Positions 24,415 to 37,048 of a DNA stretch of 64,000 bases are shown piece after piece. The stretch is taken from assembly GCA_947034895.1 (NCBI GenBank), contig OX344763.1, positions 76,589,093 through 76,653,092 on the forward strand, read 5' to 3'. A program made the position numbers and the translations under genes. Below the pieces are notes generated by a model. It saw only the letters and a list, made by a program, of their open reading frames with translations. It made no database searches and was not told the DNA's origin. Numbering within the stretch: the first letter of the stretch is position 1; every line of letters begins with the position of its first letter. Source of the stretch: Rhytidiadelphus loreus (taxonomy: Eukaryota; Streptophyta; Bryopsida; Hypnales; Hylocomiaceae).

Positions 24415-24857
24415 CTCGAAGTCGCCCCACCCAAAGTCGCCCAAGCCCCCCCAAAGAGGGAATTACAAATGCGTGAATTTTCCCTCCTTTCTAGATCCGC
24501 GGTCACCCCACCCGAAGTCGCCACACCCGAAGTCGCTGACCCGAAGTTGCCTACCCGATGTCGCCCCAGTCGAGGTCGCCCCAGCACCCCAAAAGAGGGA
24601 ATTAAGAAGTCTCGGCTGGAATTCCCAAGTTCTAGGGCGACCTCTGGTGTACGGGGCGACCTCGGGTTCATTGTTTTAGGACCGCTTTGGTACCCGCGGT
24701 CGCCCCACAATCGCACGCGCCCTGTCACCCGCACGCGCCCCTATGGCGACCGCGGGTATTTAAGCGGTCGCCCTTAGCCGCATTCGCCACTCTTGGTCCT
24801 ATGCTACGGCTTTCATCCACCTTGAAGTGGCTGAATGCGAGCTTGTGGGCCAAGGTA
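24415..24857 (+). promoter_or_regulatory. Repeat-type promoter of the truncated kinase-like locus
   Basis: Many copies of CCCGAAGTCGCC / CCCGCGGTCGCC lie at 24415-24720, then a GCACGCGCCCC box, then GCGACCGCGGGTATTTAAGC at 24746-24765, which places a TATTTAAG stretch between two repeat halves. A leader CCACCTTGAAGTGGCTGAAT at 24817-24836 matches the leaders at 45.2, 50.6 and 41.3 kb. The layout equals that of the genes in the 26-kb insertion. Confidence 0.7.
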
Positions 24858-24940
24858 GTGATTGGGGGGTGGACTTGTTGCCTTTTTTTTCACGACTCTA
24901 TTTATTCATCGACTGTGGGTAATTTTGTGAAGGAAGAGCT

Positions 24941-25633
24941 ATGTCTAATCCAGGGGAAGGGAGTAGTACAATGCGTCCGTCCCTATGGGATATTAACCAC
25001 AATGACCCCCGGGAATGGGAGAATGCTACAAGGAAATATGTAAGAGGCATTGACCTTGACAATCCCGCAGAGTTCCAAGTGACTATTGACTCGTATGAGT
25101 CAACGGGCGTAGAGTCATCATCAAAGTTGAAGAAGTCAAAGACGGCACATGATAAGGACCCAACTTATCCTCCACGGGATTATTCAATATTTGCACAATG
25201 AGTGTGTTTCAAATGGTACGAGGAACGTACTGTAGAATTCCTCGAGTCTACATACTTGAGGCATAATGAATCAGGCATAATTAAATTGAAGAGAGATTTG
25301 AGCACTTTTATTCTGAAAAAGTGCAAAGAATCCCCGAAATATGCTAATGTGGACGAAACGTACTTTGGCAACTACGAGAAGTAGATGGAGAACGTGCTTA
25401 TGGAAATCATTTTCAATACCAAAAAAATCATTGTAGAGCACCGACCTATAGTCCCTGGGTATGAAAATAAAGAGACCATCGAATTCCACGCAAAAATGGC
25501 ATGGTGGCAGAAAGCGGCTTCTAGACTATTGAAGATTGTATCTAGGGCAATGGGGTGGCAGTTGGACGCATTGAAGGTTGCTCTTTTTCAAAACAGTGGA
25601 TTGTCTCTTGTCGTATGCGTAGTACGGTGGTAA
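24941..25633 (+). pseudogene. Truncated N-terminal part of the kinase-like gene, copy 1
   Basis: One frame with stops TGA at 25199-25201 and TAG at 25382-25384. It aligns with the N-terminal part of the gene at 45328-46893: TAHDKDPTYPP, then WYEERTVEFLESTYLRH, DVDETYFG-like NVDETYFGNY, and AMGWQLDALKVAL. Similarity stops near 25620, just where the kinase domain should begin, so the catalytic domain is missing. It lies outside the 26-kb insertion and shows that related elements exist elsewhere. Confidence 0.65.
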
Positions 25634-26318
25634 GCGCTCTTAGTCACAACTACGTGGTAAGATGACACGGAATATCATCCCAAGGAACCCCAGAGGGTGT
25701 TCTAAACTCCTTCTAATCCGGTTGCAACATAAATCTCTTCAAATCTCACTCCTCACGTAGATTCTACTACTTTCCGGAATCACTACCGGATCTGGATTCT
25801 CACTTGTCTCCAAACCCGTAACTCCAAACTGGTTTGTTATACCTCTGTTTTACCCTCAGAGTGTCCTCACTTGCTCTTTTACGAGGGGTAGGGACATCAC
25901 CACTCCTTGTTTTCTCACAAACTCTAACTTCCTAATGACACGAACCCAAAATACTTTCCGTCATAAACAAGGTACAGACTGGTATACTCTCACAACTCTC
26001 GGATTACTCCAAAAAGCAGGTCACTCAGAATACAACCCGTCCCTTCTTACTACAACGATAGATACAAGACCACCCGGAAAACACTATATTCAATATTTTG
26101 GGAGGATCGGACCCTCTCAAAATGTAGTCCATTTAGACGATAACAATTGAGTTTTAATTCTAGCGAATATCCATTCATAAACACAAAATCTATTAGTTGC
26201 AAACTGTAGTTTCCATTAAAATGAGAGTTTTGATAGTTAGACATATGGTTAATTGATTTTCTTTTGTATAATACTAGTCTTTCAATTCATATAAGTAAAG
26301 ATCAAGTCCTATGTTGTA
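25634..26318. other. No gene recognised
   Basis: The sequence type changes abruptly at about 25630, where the kinase-like copy is cut. The insert may be part of another element, but I see no identifiable domain or terminal repeat. Confidence 0.35.
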
Positions 26319-26479
26319 CACCAAGTCATGAGCTCCGTGGTTGGTTGTAAGGGGTTATTTATGTCATCCATGTGGTCCGGGTTTGATTCCAGTTCAATTC
26401 GTATGAGCGCATGATAGAAATACATGACTTGGTGCTGCTAAATGAGCTTTGCAGGCAGGAAAGTCGTAACAACCAACCA
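26319..26479. repeat. Interleaved inverted repeats around a B-box-like motif
   Basis: CACCAAGTCATG (26319-26330) pairs with CATGACTTGGTG (26423-26434). TGGTTGGTTGT (from 26339) pairs with ACAACCAACCA (to 26479). The two pairs interleave. A pol III B-box-like GGTTTGATTCC lies at 26382-26392. Possibly a small folded element or SINE remnant. Confidence 0.35.
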
Positions 26480-26873
26480 CCCCCCTACCCAAAATGTGAC
26501 AAGTACTTTATATATTATCAAAATAAAAAGTGGATATGTCCACTCCACTTTTTTCTAATAATTACTAATATAATTTCAAATGAAATATACTCAATGATAC
26601 AAAAAACAAAAAACAAATTGAAAAACTATGATAAACAAAACACGACAATATAATAGGAAGTATATAAATATAGTATGAACATTTCATTGTCATCTAAAAA
26701 CAAAAAACACACTCCAAAACATCTATATAGCAGCAAAAATTAAATCAATAAAAAATCAAATGAAACCTATATCACATAAATATATAAAAACACATCTGTT
26801 ATATGAATGAAGAAGTTGGTAAAATCATAATTAAACCAAATTCACACCATCAATTCATATAAAACTTCACATA
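26480..26873. other. No gene recognised
   Basis: Very AT-rich DNA 3' of the minus-strand DUF7869-like copy. Confidence 0.4.
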
Positions 26874-29466
26874 TCATGTGTATGATGCAAGACTTTGGTT
26901 GATGACTTCAATTTGAGCCGCCGGAATCTTAATCATGCATTGCATAGTATCTCTTCTGATTTGAGACTTCCATGCTATCATCAAGGCGTATGTTTACTCC
27001 CAAACTGGTGGTTCAGCTTCATCGACCTTTCATTGTCCCATCCTATGTAGTTGTTCTAAAGATCCTCATTTCGGGATGTTGGACGAAAGTATTGAATGAG
27101 CACACAATTTGGTTTCTCTAGATTACAAAAAGGGTCAGACAAAGTCCTTGCAATCCAAACTAGTCAAGTATCACCATCCGCGGGTCGAATTGCAACAAAG
27201 TAGCCTTCAAAGAGATCTCGAGCGATCCTAAAGGATGGTAATGGGCAACCTCGTAAAGGCCCAACATAGGCGTCATCTTCCCCGAACTCTTCACGAACCT
27301 CACCATCTTCATTTAATTCGTCAGTAGCAGTTGCTTCAACACGAGTAGTCGGCCAAAAACCATCCTTCAAAATCAAGGAAGGAGCTACTGGTTCCAGCAA
27401 TGCTTCCTTCACACCACGCCAATAGTGTATCAAATGCTCATACCGTCTTCGATACTCTCCACTTACATCTGAGTCGCACAAATTTTTCCAATATCTCACA
27501 AATCCAGATATCCCTTTCAGAATGTCCTCCACGCCTCTCATTGACCTTTGTGGAACTGACGAAGGTACTCCATGAGGCCACAAACTCCATCCTCCAACAT
27601 CTTCTTTCCACAACTTAATGCCTCTACCTTATTCCCCTAGCCATTCTACGTCAGTGCACAACATTTTGTACTTCATGACTGAACACCCTGCTGAATCTAG
27701 GTAGAACTTGACTTGTTGTGGCTTGGTGTGTCCAATGAGTTTGTCATCACCATCTACAAATGATCCTTCAATAAATCCCTTGAAATCGGGCACCTCCTCT
27801 ATAAGGTGAGGGATAGTGGGAATGGATTCCACATCCATGAATGACTTCATGAGAGTAGGGATTGTTGGAAAACTCTACTTCTTAAACAGCATGCTCCATC
27901 TTCCGAACAACGCATCAATGTCATCATGCGTGTGGCCAACAATCATGAAATTCACATATACTTCACGAAAGATTCTATTTGCTACAAGTAGAGACCAAAA
28001 ACCAAACACAAATCTATTCTTGTTGTCCCCTGTGGCGTTATCCATTTGCACATTAAGAATGGGTGGCAACGGTGTTGCAAGAACCAATGTGTCTATTGCT
28101 GGGGGTAGCGAGGCTTCACGCATCTCTGAGCCTTTCAAGACCGCATCAAACAAAGAGGTAGATCTCGAATTCACAAACATTTGCCGAAAAGAAGACTTTG
28201 GTGGTTGTTCGAGTTCTCGCAATAACTTTGCCATTGAACCAATGGTGTAATTCGAATTGTGGGGGAAAAGGTCTAAGCCATAATGTGCATAACGCACATC
28301 AGTATGACCATGTGCAATCATGCCAGTCACAGACAAAGGCAACTTCATAAGGCTATCCATACTCGTGGAGTACCTTCGTCAGTTCCACAAAGCTAGATAG
28401 CGTCATACTCTGAGAACCTCAAAGATCTAATCTTGCTCAAGTTTGATGAAGAGACCTCCTTGAGTCCGAAAGCAACATTGGTTTCGTTAATTTTTGCCAT
28501 CTATCCCTTCCATTGAAATGTTGCCGGGAGAATCATGGAGACGACCTTGTCTCCTGACTTGAGAGTTCGAGTACGATGTGGCATGTGATCTACCTCTTTT
28601 TCAAGAATGCACTTCAACGTAGCAGTAGCTTGTTGAGTATGCATCCTAGTCTTCACTTGCCCCGTATTGCCATGAACCGTTGCTTCACGACCTTCCTTCT
28701 TATATGCTTGGTAGCGGTAGAAGGTAGACTCTGGGACCCCAGAGATCTACATCCATGCTCGCATGCAAACATCTATCCCATCAATCGTCACCATCCTTCT
28801 CCCTGTATAGTCACGATGTATTTGTCTATGCACATCGATCTTCATGAAAGCTCTGTGTTTGAAAGTAGAATTCTGGTACATGCGTTCACGGAAGGCTCGA
28901 ATTTTCTCCCTCGAAAACGGCTGCACACAATTTCTGTTGCAGCACACCTTGCTTGAAACTGCATTGATAGAGTTTGGAGTGAGAAGACCTTTTGTTTTTA
29001 TGCATGTCTCACGTGGCGGGTTTTGAACGTCACTTGTATACGATCGAACACATGTTCTAGATGGTGGGTTCAAAAGTCTTACTTGCAAACGGTTATAATT
29101 ATCTCGGGCTTCATGGTCATGCAAACTTGCTCCTTGGCAGTGTACTAGTGTGATTGGCCAGACTATCAATGAGTACACTTGTTCTTCAGGGATGTCAGCC
29201 TCAGAAAATGATTTACAAAGGTGAACAGCCACGTTCGCATCACCAAGCAGACCATTCGCTCCAAGCACCAAGTCTGAGTAATGGCTATGATAGGTACCTT
29301 CACCAACAAGTACTCCTTCCGGGTTGTATAGAGTTACACACTTTGTGTTCCACAAACGACAAGGAAGACCCTTGCATTCGGGAACGTCAACAACTACTTC
29401 TCGAGGCACTTGATCCTCAATGTCCAAAAAGTTTAAGTCACTAACATCAACAGCCGTGGGATTCAT
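26874..29466 (-). pseudogene. DUF7869-like transposase candidate, copy 2, with internal deletion
   Basis: Minus-strand relative of the gene at 20400-23270. It starts MNPTAVDVSDLNF at 29466 and its end (IKIPAAQIEVINQ, TGA at 26874) aligns with the C-terminus of copy 1. Stops: TAG at 28747, 28501, 28393, 27875 and near 27055, TAA at 27629, TGA at 27164. About 250 bases corresponding to 21450-21710 of copy 1 are absent near 28370, shifting the frame. A further shift lies near 26990. The core MIAHGHTDVRYAHYGLDLF and VGHTHDDIDALFGRW are intact. The two copies are clearly diverged, so this is an older relative. Confidence 0.65.
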
Positions 29467-29593
29467 GATATTTGTAGATTACAATGAAAAATTACATAAT
29501 TAAAATATTTAAAGTCATTTTAAGATCCACATAAACAAGGATATCATTATATCCGATGCAACTCAATACCAACAGGACAATACAATGTAGCAA

Positions 29594-30406
29594 GTCAGCT
29601 TGAATCGAGCTAATGAGTAAGGCCGAGAAATGAAAACGTCTACTGGTCACATTGAAGGTCAACAACTTCAAGGACACTCCAACTTAAATGGAGAAACTTC
29701 ATTGTCAAATCCAAAGAAGTAAAGAACTAGAGACCAGGCTTTAACTGGAAGGCAGTTTATTGGCAAATCCATGACTCATGAGGAGGAAATCTAAATCAAA
29801 TTGATGTACCAACCAAAATACATGTCTACACTCTTATCAATTACTAGTTTAATTAAGAGAAATCATGAATTCACTCTAAATGAGGATGTCTAGAGAGGAT
29901 GTGTTGAGACTTGCATATCAGTGCGAGTCGAGCTCACTTGCAAGGTCTACTGCAATATTATTACTCGAGATGATACAGATGGTATAGAATGTAGACATTT
30001 ATAGTGGGAACAATTAAAGTAATAAAAGGAAATACAAATTAATAGACGTAGCGACTGATATGATCGACCTCCTGTATGCAAAGGTCCATTTCCATAAATT
30101 CAAGAACCCTGCCAATCAGCTCGAATCGAGCTGATTGGTATGACTTAATATATCAATGTTATGAAAATCAGACACCAGAACCTACCGACTTATTTGGCGA
30201 AGAGACTGATATGTCCGACCTCCTTTGTACAAAGGTCCAGGTCCATAATTTCAAGACCCTTTGAAAATCAGCTCGAGTCGAGCTGATTTGTAGGACTTGC
30301 CGCTACCACAGATCTCACCTTGGGTTGAACCCGAGGTACACCATTCTTAGCTATATCAGTTCACGTATTCTGGAGCATGTAAATCAACTCGACTCGAGCT
30401 GATATG
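29594..30406. repeat. Palindrome family C array upstream of DUF7869-like copy 2
   Basis: Copies at about 29594-29614, 29917-29940, 30114-30138, 30266-30290 and 30381-30406, close to ATCAGCTCGASTCGAGCTGAT. Two of them sit in a direct duplication (about 30053-30140 and 30204-30292). The array lies 5' of the minus-strand gene starting at 29466, the same relation as family B to copy 1. Confidence 0.75.
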
Positions 30407-31639
30407 TGTGATCCAGTATTTCTCACTTCACTGAATTAAAATAATTACTATTAATAGTAATCCGGATTTCAAGGTGCAATAAAAGGAATAATTATTTTGT
30501 TCACACTCGTTGCGATCACATTGGAATAATTGTTGCGTTCACACTGGAATAATTAGTTCGTGAAACGATGTGACGGAATCAATATGCATTGCAAGGAGAA
30601 TGCAACATCACAATCGTCCATGAATCGTAGAAGATAGAAGTATGCACTTCAATATGAACATAAAATGCAACTAATACCAAACTGGAAACTACGAAAGGTC
30701 CCATAAACGTAGAACAGTGCATGGCAGTGACTGAAGAATTGGAAATGACGTACAATATTCAACTTCAGTTGCAGTGAAGCACCTCCTTCTTCTATGCGAT
30801 GACTGTAGCCAATTTCTCAAACTTGCTGTGAGCTTCGACCTAGTGACCAAGCAACGATCTTGAGTCTCGTTGGCGCCTACACAAAACTAATCAATACAAG
30901 CAGAGTACAAACGAGAAGGAAGAAATGTGCACGAAGGTCCATAGAGTTGAAGAGAAAGGAGGAAAGTGAGGCTTGCAATTGCGATGACGACGTCCACTTG
31001 ACTGACTGGCGGGAAAGAAAGAGCGCCATCTTCAGGATCAATTTGAAATGAGAAGTTTTGGAAGTCGGGAATCCTCGAATGCCGTGGGCCTACCCACTTT
31101 CACCCCACGAAACGACATCAATTGTTAAGTAAAGTGATTGACCCCACGCAAATTGTGGGGTCACCAAAGTTGCTGAGACTCTTTTTATAAGAAACTGTTG
31201 ACTTCTCTTGACAAACGTGGTTGTACTCTGGCTCCGCGGCCTCTAGGTTGTCATCTACAATGTAAAAGTCCTCGAATCTTGAAATTACAAGTATTTAATA
31301 CGACAGTCCGCTAGAATCGTATTTTCAATTTTTAGTGTGTTGGCATATTTTTGGCTCAGACTTTTAAAAAGAAGGGTATCTTTCAGTATATCAAAAAAGA
31401 AGGATCTAAAAATTTCAAATCTTCCAAAACAAATGACGTGTTTCTGGATATTAAGATTTTAGGGTTTAGGGTTTAGGATTATTATTTTATTGCATGGTCC
31501 TAAAAAAAATCAAAACATTTGCACGCTACAATGGAAAAATGATATTCATGTCCCAATAAAAGGTGGGAAATGTCTGCGAAATGTTTTGAAACAAATAATC
31601 GTAACAAGTACTCACTGGTTTAAATTGTGAAAGTTCATT
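30407..31639. other. No gene recognised; one telomere-like tract
   Basis: TTTAGGGTTTAGGGTTTAGG at about 31458-31477 is the only plant-telomere-type tract of note. Open frame 30860-31051 lacks motifs. Confidence 0.4.
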
Positions 31640-32016
31640 TTTACTTCTTCAACTTCCACAACATGTTTTCCATTTTTTTTGCACGTGGATTTCATGACTT
31701 TATATTTTTTTGGACATTAAAGTACAAGGCACGGTTATTGCCCCAATATTTTGTTTTACGTAAGAGGTCATTCAAGGTAACCTCCAATTGCATATTTTTT
31801 TGAAATCTTGAGTTTAGGAATGAATGCAACTTGCACAACATGTTTTCCATTTTTTTTGCACGTGGATTTCATGACTTTATATTTTTTTGGACATTAAAGT
31901 ACAGTGCACGGTTATTGCCCGAATATTTTGTTTCACGTAAGAGGTCATTCAAGGTAACCTCCAATTGCATATTTTTTTGAAATCTTGGGTTTAGGAATGA
32001 ATGCAACTTGCACAAC
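31640..32016. repeat. ~175-bp satellite, left flank of the 26-kb insertion
   Basis: Two full monomers (GCACGTGGATTTCATGAC at 31678 and 31858) are followed by a third that is cut at 32016 after CTTGCACAAC. The missing continuation of the monomer (ATGTTTTTCATT...) appears at 58266, on the far side of the insertion. Confidence 0.85.
32009..32016. repeat. Left 8-bp target-site duplication TGCACAAC
   Basis: Identical to 58258-58265. Joining the flanks with one copy restores the satellite monomer. Eight bases is the standard hAT target duplication. Confidence 0.85.
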
Positions 32017-32203
32017 CAGGGTTGTCTTGTCAGACAGGATTTTGGGTTTTGACGTCTAATAGACGTGTCGTGTTGAACAAGTGTTGAGTACGCATGTCGT
32101 ACTCGTCGAGTAGGAATTTGTTGAGCGTTTTTTTTTTACCCCGGGGTAAATAACTTTTGCCGACGTGGCTGGACAGTAAGAGTGACGTGGATAGGTTACC
32201 TTG

Positions 32204-32490
32204 GGCGACCTCAGGTCGAGGGGCGACCGCGGGTCCTTAAAATGGGCGATTGCGGGTCCCCAACTGGGGCGACCTCGGGTCGATGACAAGGGCGACCGCG
32301 GGTAAAAAGACTGGGTGACCGCGGGTAGAATGTAGAGGGCGAACGCAGGTCTGAAAACCGGGGCGACTTCGGGTCCAAAATGAGGGCGACTTCGGATCGG
32401 GAATGGGCGACCGCGGGTCTGAAAAATGGGGCGCCTTCGGGTCCAAAATGAGGGCGACTTTGGATCGGGGTACGGGAGACCGCGGGTACT
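32204..32490. repeat. Left subterminal GGCGACCGCGGGTC repeats
   Basis: About ten copies of GGCGACCGCGGGTC or GGCGACTTCGGGTC, all in one orientation, about 190 bases from the left end and 3' of the hAT gene. They mirror the cluster at the right end (57660-58085). Subterminal repeat arrays typically bind hAT transposase. Confidence 0.75.
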
Positions 32491-32840
32491 GTTTAAATTC
32501 AATGTACACATGTGACAATAACACGTGATAACAATAGTGAGCCTAAGCATAACTTTTATAGTCATGCAAAATAATTTCTACACACAAAATTAACGTGTAT
32601 TCAATAATAATATGAACAAAAGTAACATTATTAATAATAAATAGGTTTATAATAGATAGATAGTATTAAGGAATGTATATTTCAATTGAGTTGTCACATT
32701 AACATCTCTAATGAGATGTCACCCAGTCACCCGATACTCAATTGTACTCCTAGCCTTAACTATTTGGCCGAAAAATCATATACCTCAAAATGTAGAAACA
32801 AAACCAAAACTATTTGAATCCTTCAACTTCTAGAGTTGTA

Positions 32841-35800
32841 TTAATCTAATTCGAAATCGTCATCGTTTGACGCTTCATCATCGTCGTAGTCTGTAGGGTC
32901 CTCGGTCTCGTATCCCCTGCGCAATTCTTCATCAGTTGCGTTCTCGTCATCAGCGCCTTCTTGGGTTATGACTGCATTCGAACGTACCTCACGTTCTACC
33001 TCAGAGTTCAAATTGCGCACCTCCATATCAATGGTGTCTCCGATTTGAGTTTGCACCAATCGCTTTTGACGCCGATTTTGATCAGTAATTCCATCAATGC
33101 TAGGCACACTACCACGACCTGGTCCATCAATGTTAGGCACATTGCCACGACCTCGTTCACGTCCTCTTCTACTGCCTTGACCAATGTTGGCAGTGCTGTT
33201 GGTCTCTCCAATACAAAACAGTTGGACAACATAGTTCGGCCGTTTAGAATCTCGTTGGTTTCTCTCCTCTGTCATCAAGATACATCTCTTTCCTTTCCTA
33301 TTGCGTCTACGTGCTGCTTCGACTGGTGATTCTCTAGTACCGGTTGGACTAGAGTCACCAGACGTCATCGAAGGTTGAGTGCTTCTTTGGGTGGGTGCTG
33401 GTGCTGAGCCATGGTTACCTTCGTCCACGGTTTCCGAGGGACCCCAATGAACTGGCGGCCTCGAGGAAGATGGTCCTGATGTCAAGGGTGTCCTATCGAC
33501 ATGTATTGGTGCTCGTCGGTTTACGATTCCAGTACCGCCTCCAATCCTGATAAAGGCTAGGGGCACATTATCATTGTCGTCCGCCTCGAATTCCGTCGCT
33601 GCAACCACTGGAATTGGCGTAGTGTTACTTGCTAAAGGGAGCGGATGTTCTGCATTTTCACCTTCTTCCGCGGGGGCTTCTTGTTCTTCATTTCCACTGG
33701 CCCTATTAATGCGTGTATTACTGCGAAGGGTCCTAGCTCCATTTGGATTCAAAGGTACTGGTATGGGAGATCTTGCATGTTCTTCGACCGGTTGCACTTG
33801 AATATTTTCTCCTTCAGTGTTTGGTTCTTGAATCATTGCGTTTCTTGGAGGTAAAAAAGCGAATGGATCTACGTCCCACGCAGAGACATGGGGAGGTCCA
33901 GGGCGCATCAGGTTTTCTTTTCTACGTTCAATGTCCTCCTCTGAGCGTACGTCATCCTCTAAAGGCATTTCTTCCTCAGAGGAAACGTTTAGCTCTGGTT
34001 GAAAGACCTGCTCTGGTTGTTGTGGGGGATTGACCTGTACATTCCCCTGACGAAACACATTTGGATAAGGTCGTCGTACAGGGTGAACTACGTCTTCCTC
34101 AGGGCGATTGAGCTCAGCCTAGGGATTTCCATCCAAACGCTCCCTTTCCAAAATAGCGTTATCACGCCTACGGGCATAGGTTGTAGTGTTAGAGTCTTCT
34201 GAGCCTGAAAATAGTGGTTCTTCATTTTCTTCATCCGTTAAGCCATCCTCAAGGTACTTTTCATAGAAAGTAGCTGGATTGTGCCCATGTTTTTCACGTC
34301 CAAGTTTGCTGTTTGTGTAGATGTACACCAAAGCTTCTGCTTTAGATGTGGTCAATCGATTTCGCACTTTGTTGTGTACAAACGAATACATGCTCCAATT
34401 CCTCTCGCATGATGATGCCAAGCACGTCAACGACAATATTCTCTTCGCTATTTTTGGAAGCGCATTACCACCCACTTGATTCCACCACTGATGAGGTAGT
34501 AGAGTAGGCTGCGCGTTGATATCAGGAGCCTCCACTAAGGGATCAAAAGGGCCAGTCTTCTCCGTAAATTGCATCCATTTAGCCATAGCTTCTTGGACAT
34601 CTACACCCAATGATCGGCCTAGATTTCGGATGACTTTATTGAAGGCGCTCTTAGCATTCCCGTCATTATGAAGCTCTTCGACATCCTGCAAATACGGGTT
34701 CAGTAGTGCCCCTGCATAATGCAAGTCTGTGCGCATCAATTTCCAACGAGCCTTGAAGTTCTTCTCAAACTTCCTCGCAGTGACTGGATCTAGAAAATAT
34801 GGCGGCCTCGCTAGAGAATAGACGTGTTGTCGAAGGCTCTTCATTACTAACCAAGCTTGAGGCATTGCTGGGGTTTTGCCATCAAACACTCTGAGAGCAA
34901 TAAGCGCTGGCTCTATCAGGTGCTTGAAATTATCACACTCGTTCCAAAACGCTTCTGAACGAATGTCCCCTCGCACCACCCGTGCTCGACATTGAATATT
35001 GTGCCCATTCCTTCTAGACGCCAAAAATAGCTCAAAAGGCTGATATTTCTTGTCTCCTAGCAAGAGGTGCAATGCTTGCTTGACCTCCACCAAACGGTCT
35101 ATCATGAGGAAGTGAACAACAAAGCGTGTAGAGCAAGGAAGTCTCAACGACTTATTCGGTGAGTACTTCCGAAATAGAGCCAAAGTGAGATGATACTTCT
35201 TCACAAACACCACAATCTATTTACATCTTGCCACCAAAATCTTCACACGTGGATCCTTCCCCCAATCTTCTACAAGTAAATCCATAATGTGTGCAGCACA
35301 TCCTTGCATATACATGTGAGGATACCTTTCTTTCAACCTTGCCAAGGTCCCTGTCATTACCGAGGCATTGTCCGTACATAGTTGCACAACATTTGAAGAA
35401 CCAACTTCATCAATGTATTTTGCCATGACATTCGCCGTGTAAGCAATGTCCTTCTCTCCAGTGGTGTCAACCGATTCCCAAAAGACATCACCGGCAGGGC
35501 AAACGAGCATTACGTTCAGCAAAGGGCGAGTGTTCGTATCAGACCAGCCATCTAAACAAATTGTTGCTCTGTAATGGTTGATAGAGGTCTTTGTACGCTC
35601 AAAGACCATCGTCTTCACCGCATCCAACTTATAGTCTATCATCTTCGTATGCACCGCATTGTAGGATGGTGGTTGGTAAGCAAATCCAGCTGCTGTAGTT
35701 TCCTTCACTACTTTCACAAACGCAGGATGATGAACAATGTTGAATGCAATGTTCACTTCATAGAAAAAAGATGCCCACAACTTGTTTAACTTCTGTCTAG

Positions 35801-36287
35801 TCCCCACCTGGAATGCCTCATGCATACTCCATTGACGAGAAACCTGAGGCATAGTCCTCCTTGTTTGAACCGTTGTCGGCGTGGAATCTACGGAATTTGG
35901 ATTATTAGGCGTTCGGTGACTTGGTTCTGCCTCATCTGGAGGCCCCACCACAATAGGCTCGTCCACAGTAGGTTCTTCAATTGACTCAGGAAGAAGTCGA
36001 ACCTCCGAATCCGAAACTGCCGCCTCTACCTCATCCAAAACCATGGCCTTTAGAACAACTCCTCCACAATTCCGAAACTTCTGCAATACCGCATGCGGAA
36101 TTTGTGGACAACGCTCAGATGTGGCCGTACCACCATATCCAAAGTGACTGAATGCCTTCTTCCGCACGAAGACTTTTGTCCAACCGCAAAATACACATGA
36201 TCTCGAGTTTGCGCTGAAGCCGTCTTCTACTTCCAAGTGCAACCAAGGGTCCCATTCTTTTGTAGCCCTTCTTGTATCGCTTAGCAA
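32841..36287 (-). pseudogene. hAT transposase (BED + DUF659 + dimerisation domain) with acidic tail, two in-frame TAGs
   Basis: A single minus-strand frame of about 1149 codons is broken only by TAG at 35217-35219 and TAG at 34119-34121, ending TAA at 32841. Order: a BED-type zinc finger (SCVFCGWTKVFVRKKAFSHF), a DUF659 domain (TICLDGWSDTNTRPLLN; VVQLCTDNASVMTG; GCAAHIMDLLVEDW), and the hAT C-terminal dimerisation motif (CERNWSMYSFVHNKVRNRL). A disordered acidic, RG-containing tail of about 420 residues follows. No ATG is visible in this frame near the 5' end, so the start is lost or in another exon. hAT transposases excise and reinsert DNA, making 8-bp duplications, which fits the ends of this element. 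The long tail recurs in the second hAT (59471-62757). Confidence 0.8.
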
Positions 36288-36540
36288 CGCTCTCCTTCAA
36301 ACATCACGGTCTGCCATATGGAAGATCTTCAATGAAGATCACCCAAAAAAACAGTTACCAACTGAAGTAACCAATCGAAAGAAGTTATGACAAAGACACT
36401 TGCCTCAGGATTCTTTCGAAGCCCTTGAAACAAAGTGGTTGCCTCCCGAAGACTTAAACGTACGCAAGAAGCCTCTTTCAAAGGTTCCAGACAAGAGTTT
36501 GTCAACGGAGCAAGGTGAAAAAGAAACTATAACCCTCTGG

Positions 36541-36790
36541 CTTTTATAGTCCCATCGCCCTTCAACCCGAGGTCGCTCTTCAGCGACTGCCCGACTTCTG
36601 TCTACCCGCGGTCGCCATATGGGCGACCGCGGGTCCATGACGACTTCACATAGGGCGCATGCGGGTAAGGAGGGGCGACCGCGGGTCTAGTGGGGGCGAC
36701 CGCGGGTACGGAGGGGGCGACTGCAGCTCAAGGGGCTAAAAAAAGTCGACCACAGGTCCAACAGGGGATACAACAAGGGCGACCATGGGT
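36541..36790 (-). promoter_or_regulatory. Promoter region of the hAT transposase gene
   Basis: On the minus strand, several GACCCGCGGTCGCC copies are followed by ACCCGCATGCGCCCTATG, repeat halves, and GGGACTATAAAAG at 36553-36541, a good TATA box about 255 bases 5' of the open frame. The shared leader of other genes is not evident here. Confidence 0.65.
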
Positions 36791-37048
36791 CTTGAATAAG
36801 GCGAACTGGTGTTGAAGATGCTAGAACTGAACTTCAGATAACGTTTGCAAAAATTTCATACTAATTTCATTTCATACTATCATACTACTAAAATCATAAC
36901 TCCCTCTGTAATATCACAAATGCTAGGGTTTAATTGTAGGGGCTTATGCTTGCTACTCTACACATTTATTGTATCACATAATTATTACTATATTAGTAAA
37001 AGAATTATATATTTGAATAAGATGCATGATAAGAATTTCAATAAGGCT

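Noticed and set aside
25634..26318. LTR retrotransposon fragment at the point where the kinase-like copy is cut
   Set aside because: No TG...CA ends, primer-binding site, polypurine tract or polyprotein similarity could be seen.
18092..31478. Telomere-like AAACCCT/TTTAGGG tracts as a chromosome end
   Set aside because: All tracts (14.1-14.2, 18.1 and 31.46 kb) are under about 60 bases, degenerate and internal; such tracts are common in plant-type DNA.
32056..32565. Arg/Pro-rich open frames across the GGCGACCGCGGGTC clusters (also at 36.5, 41.4, 45.0, 50.4, 57.6 kb)
   Set aside because: They are translations of the repeat itself, open in several frames and on both strands, with no conserved protein signal.
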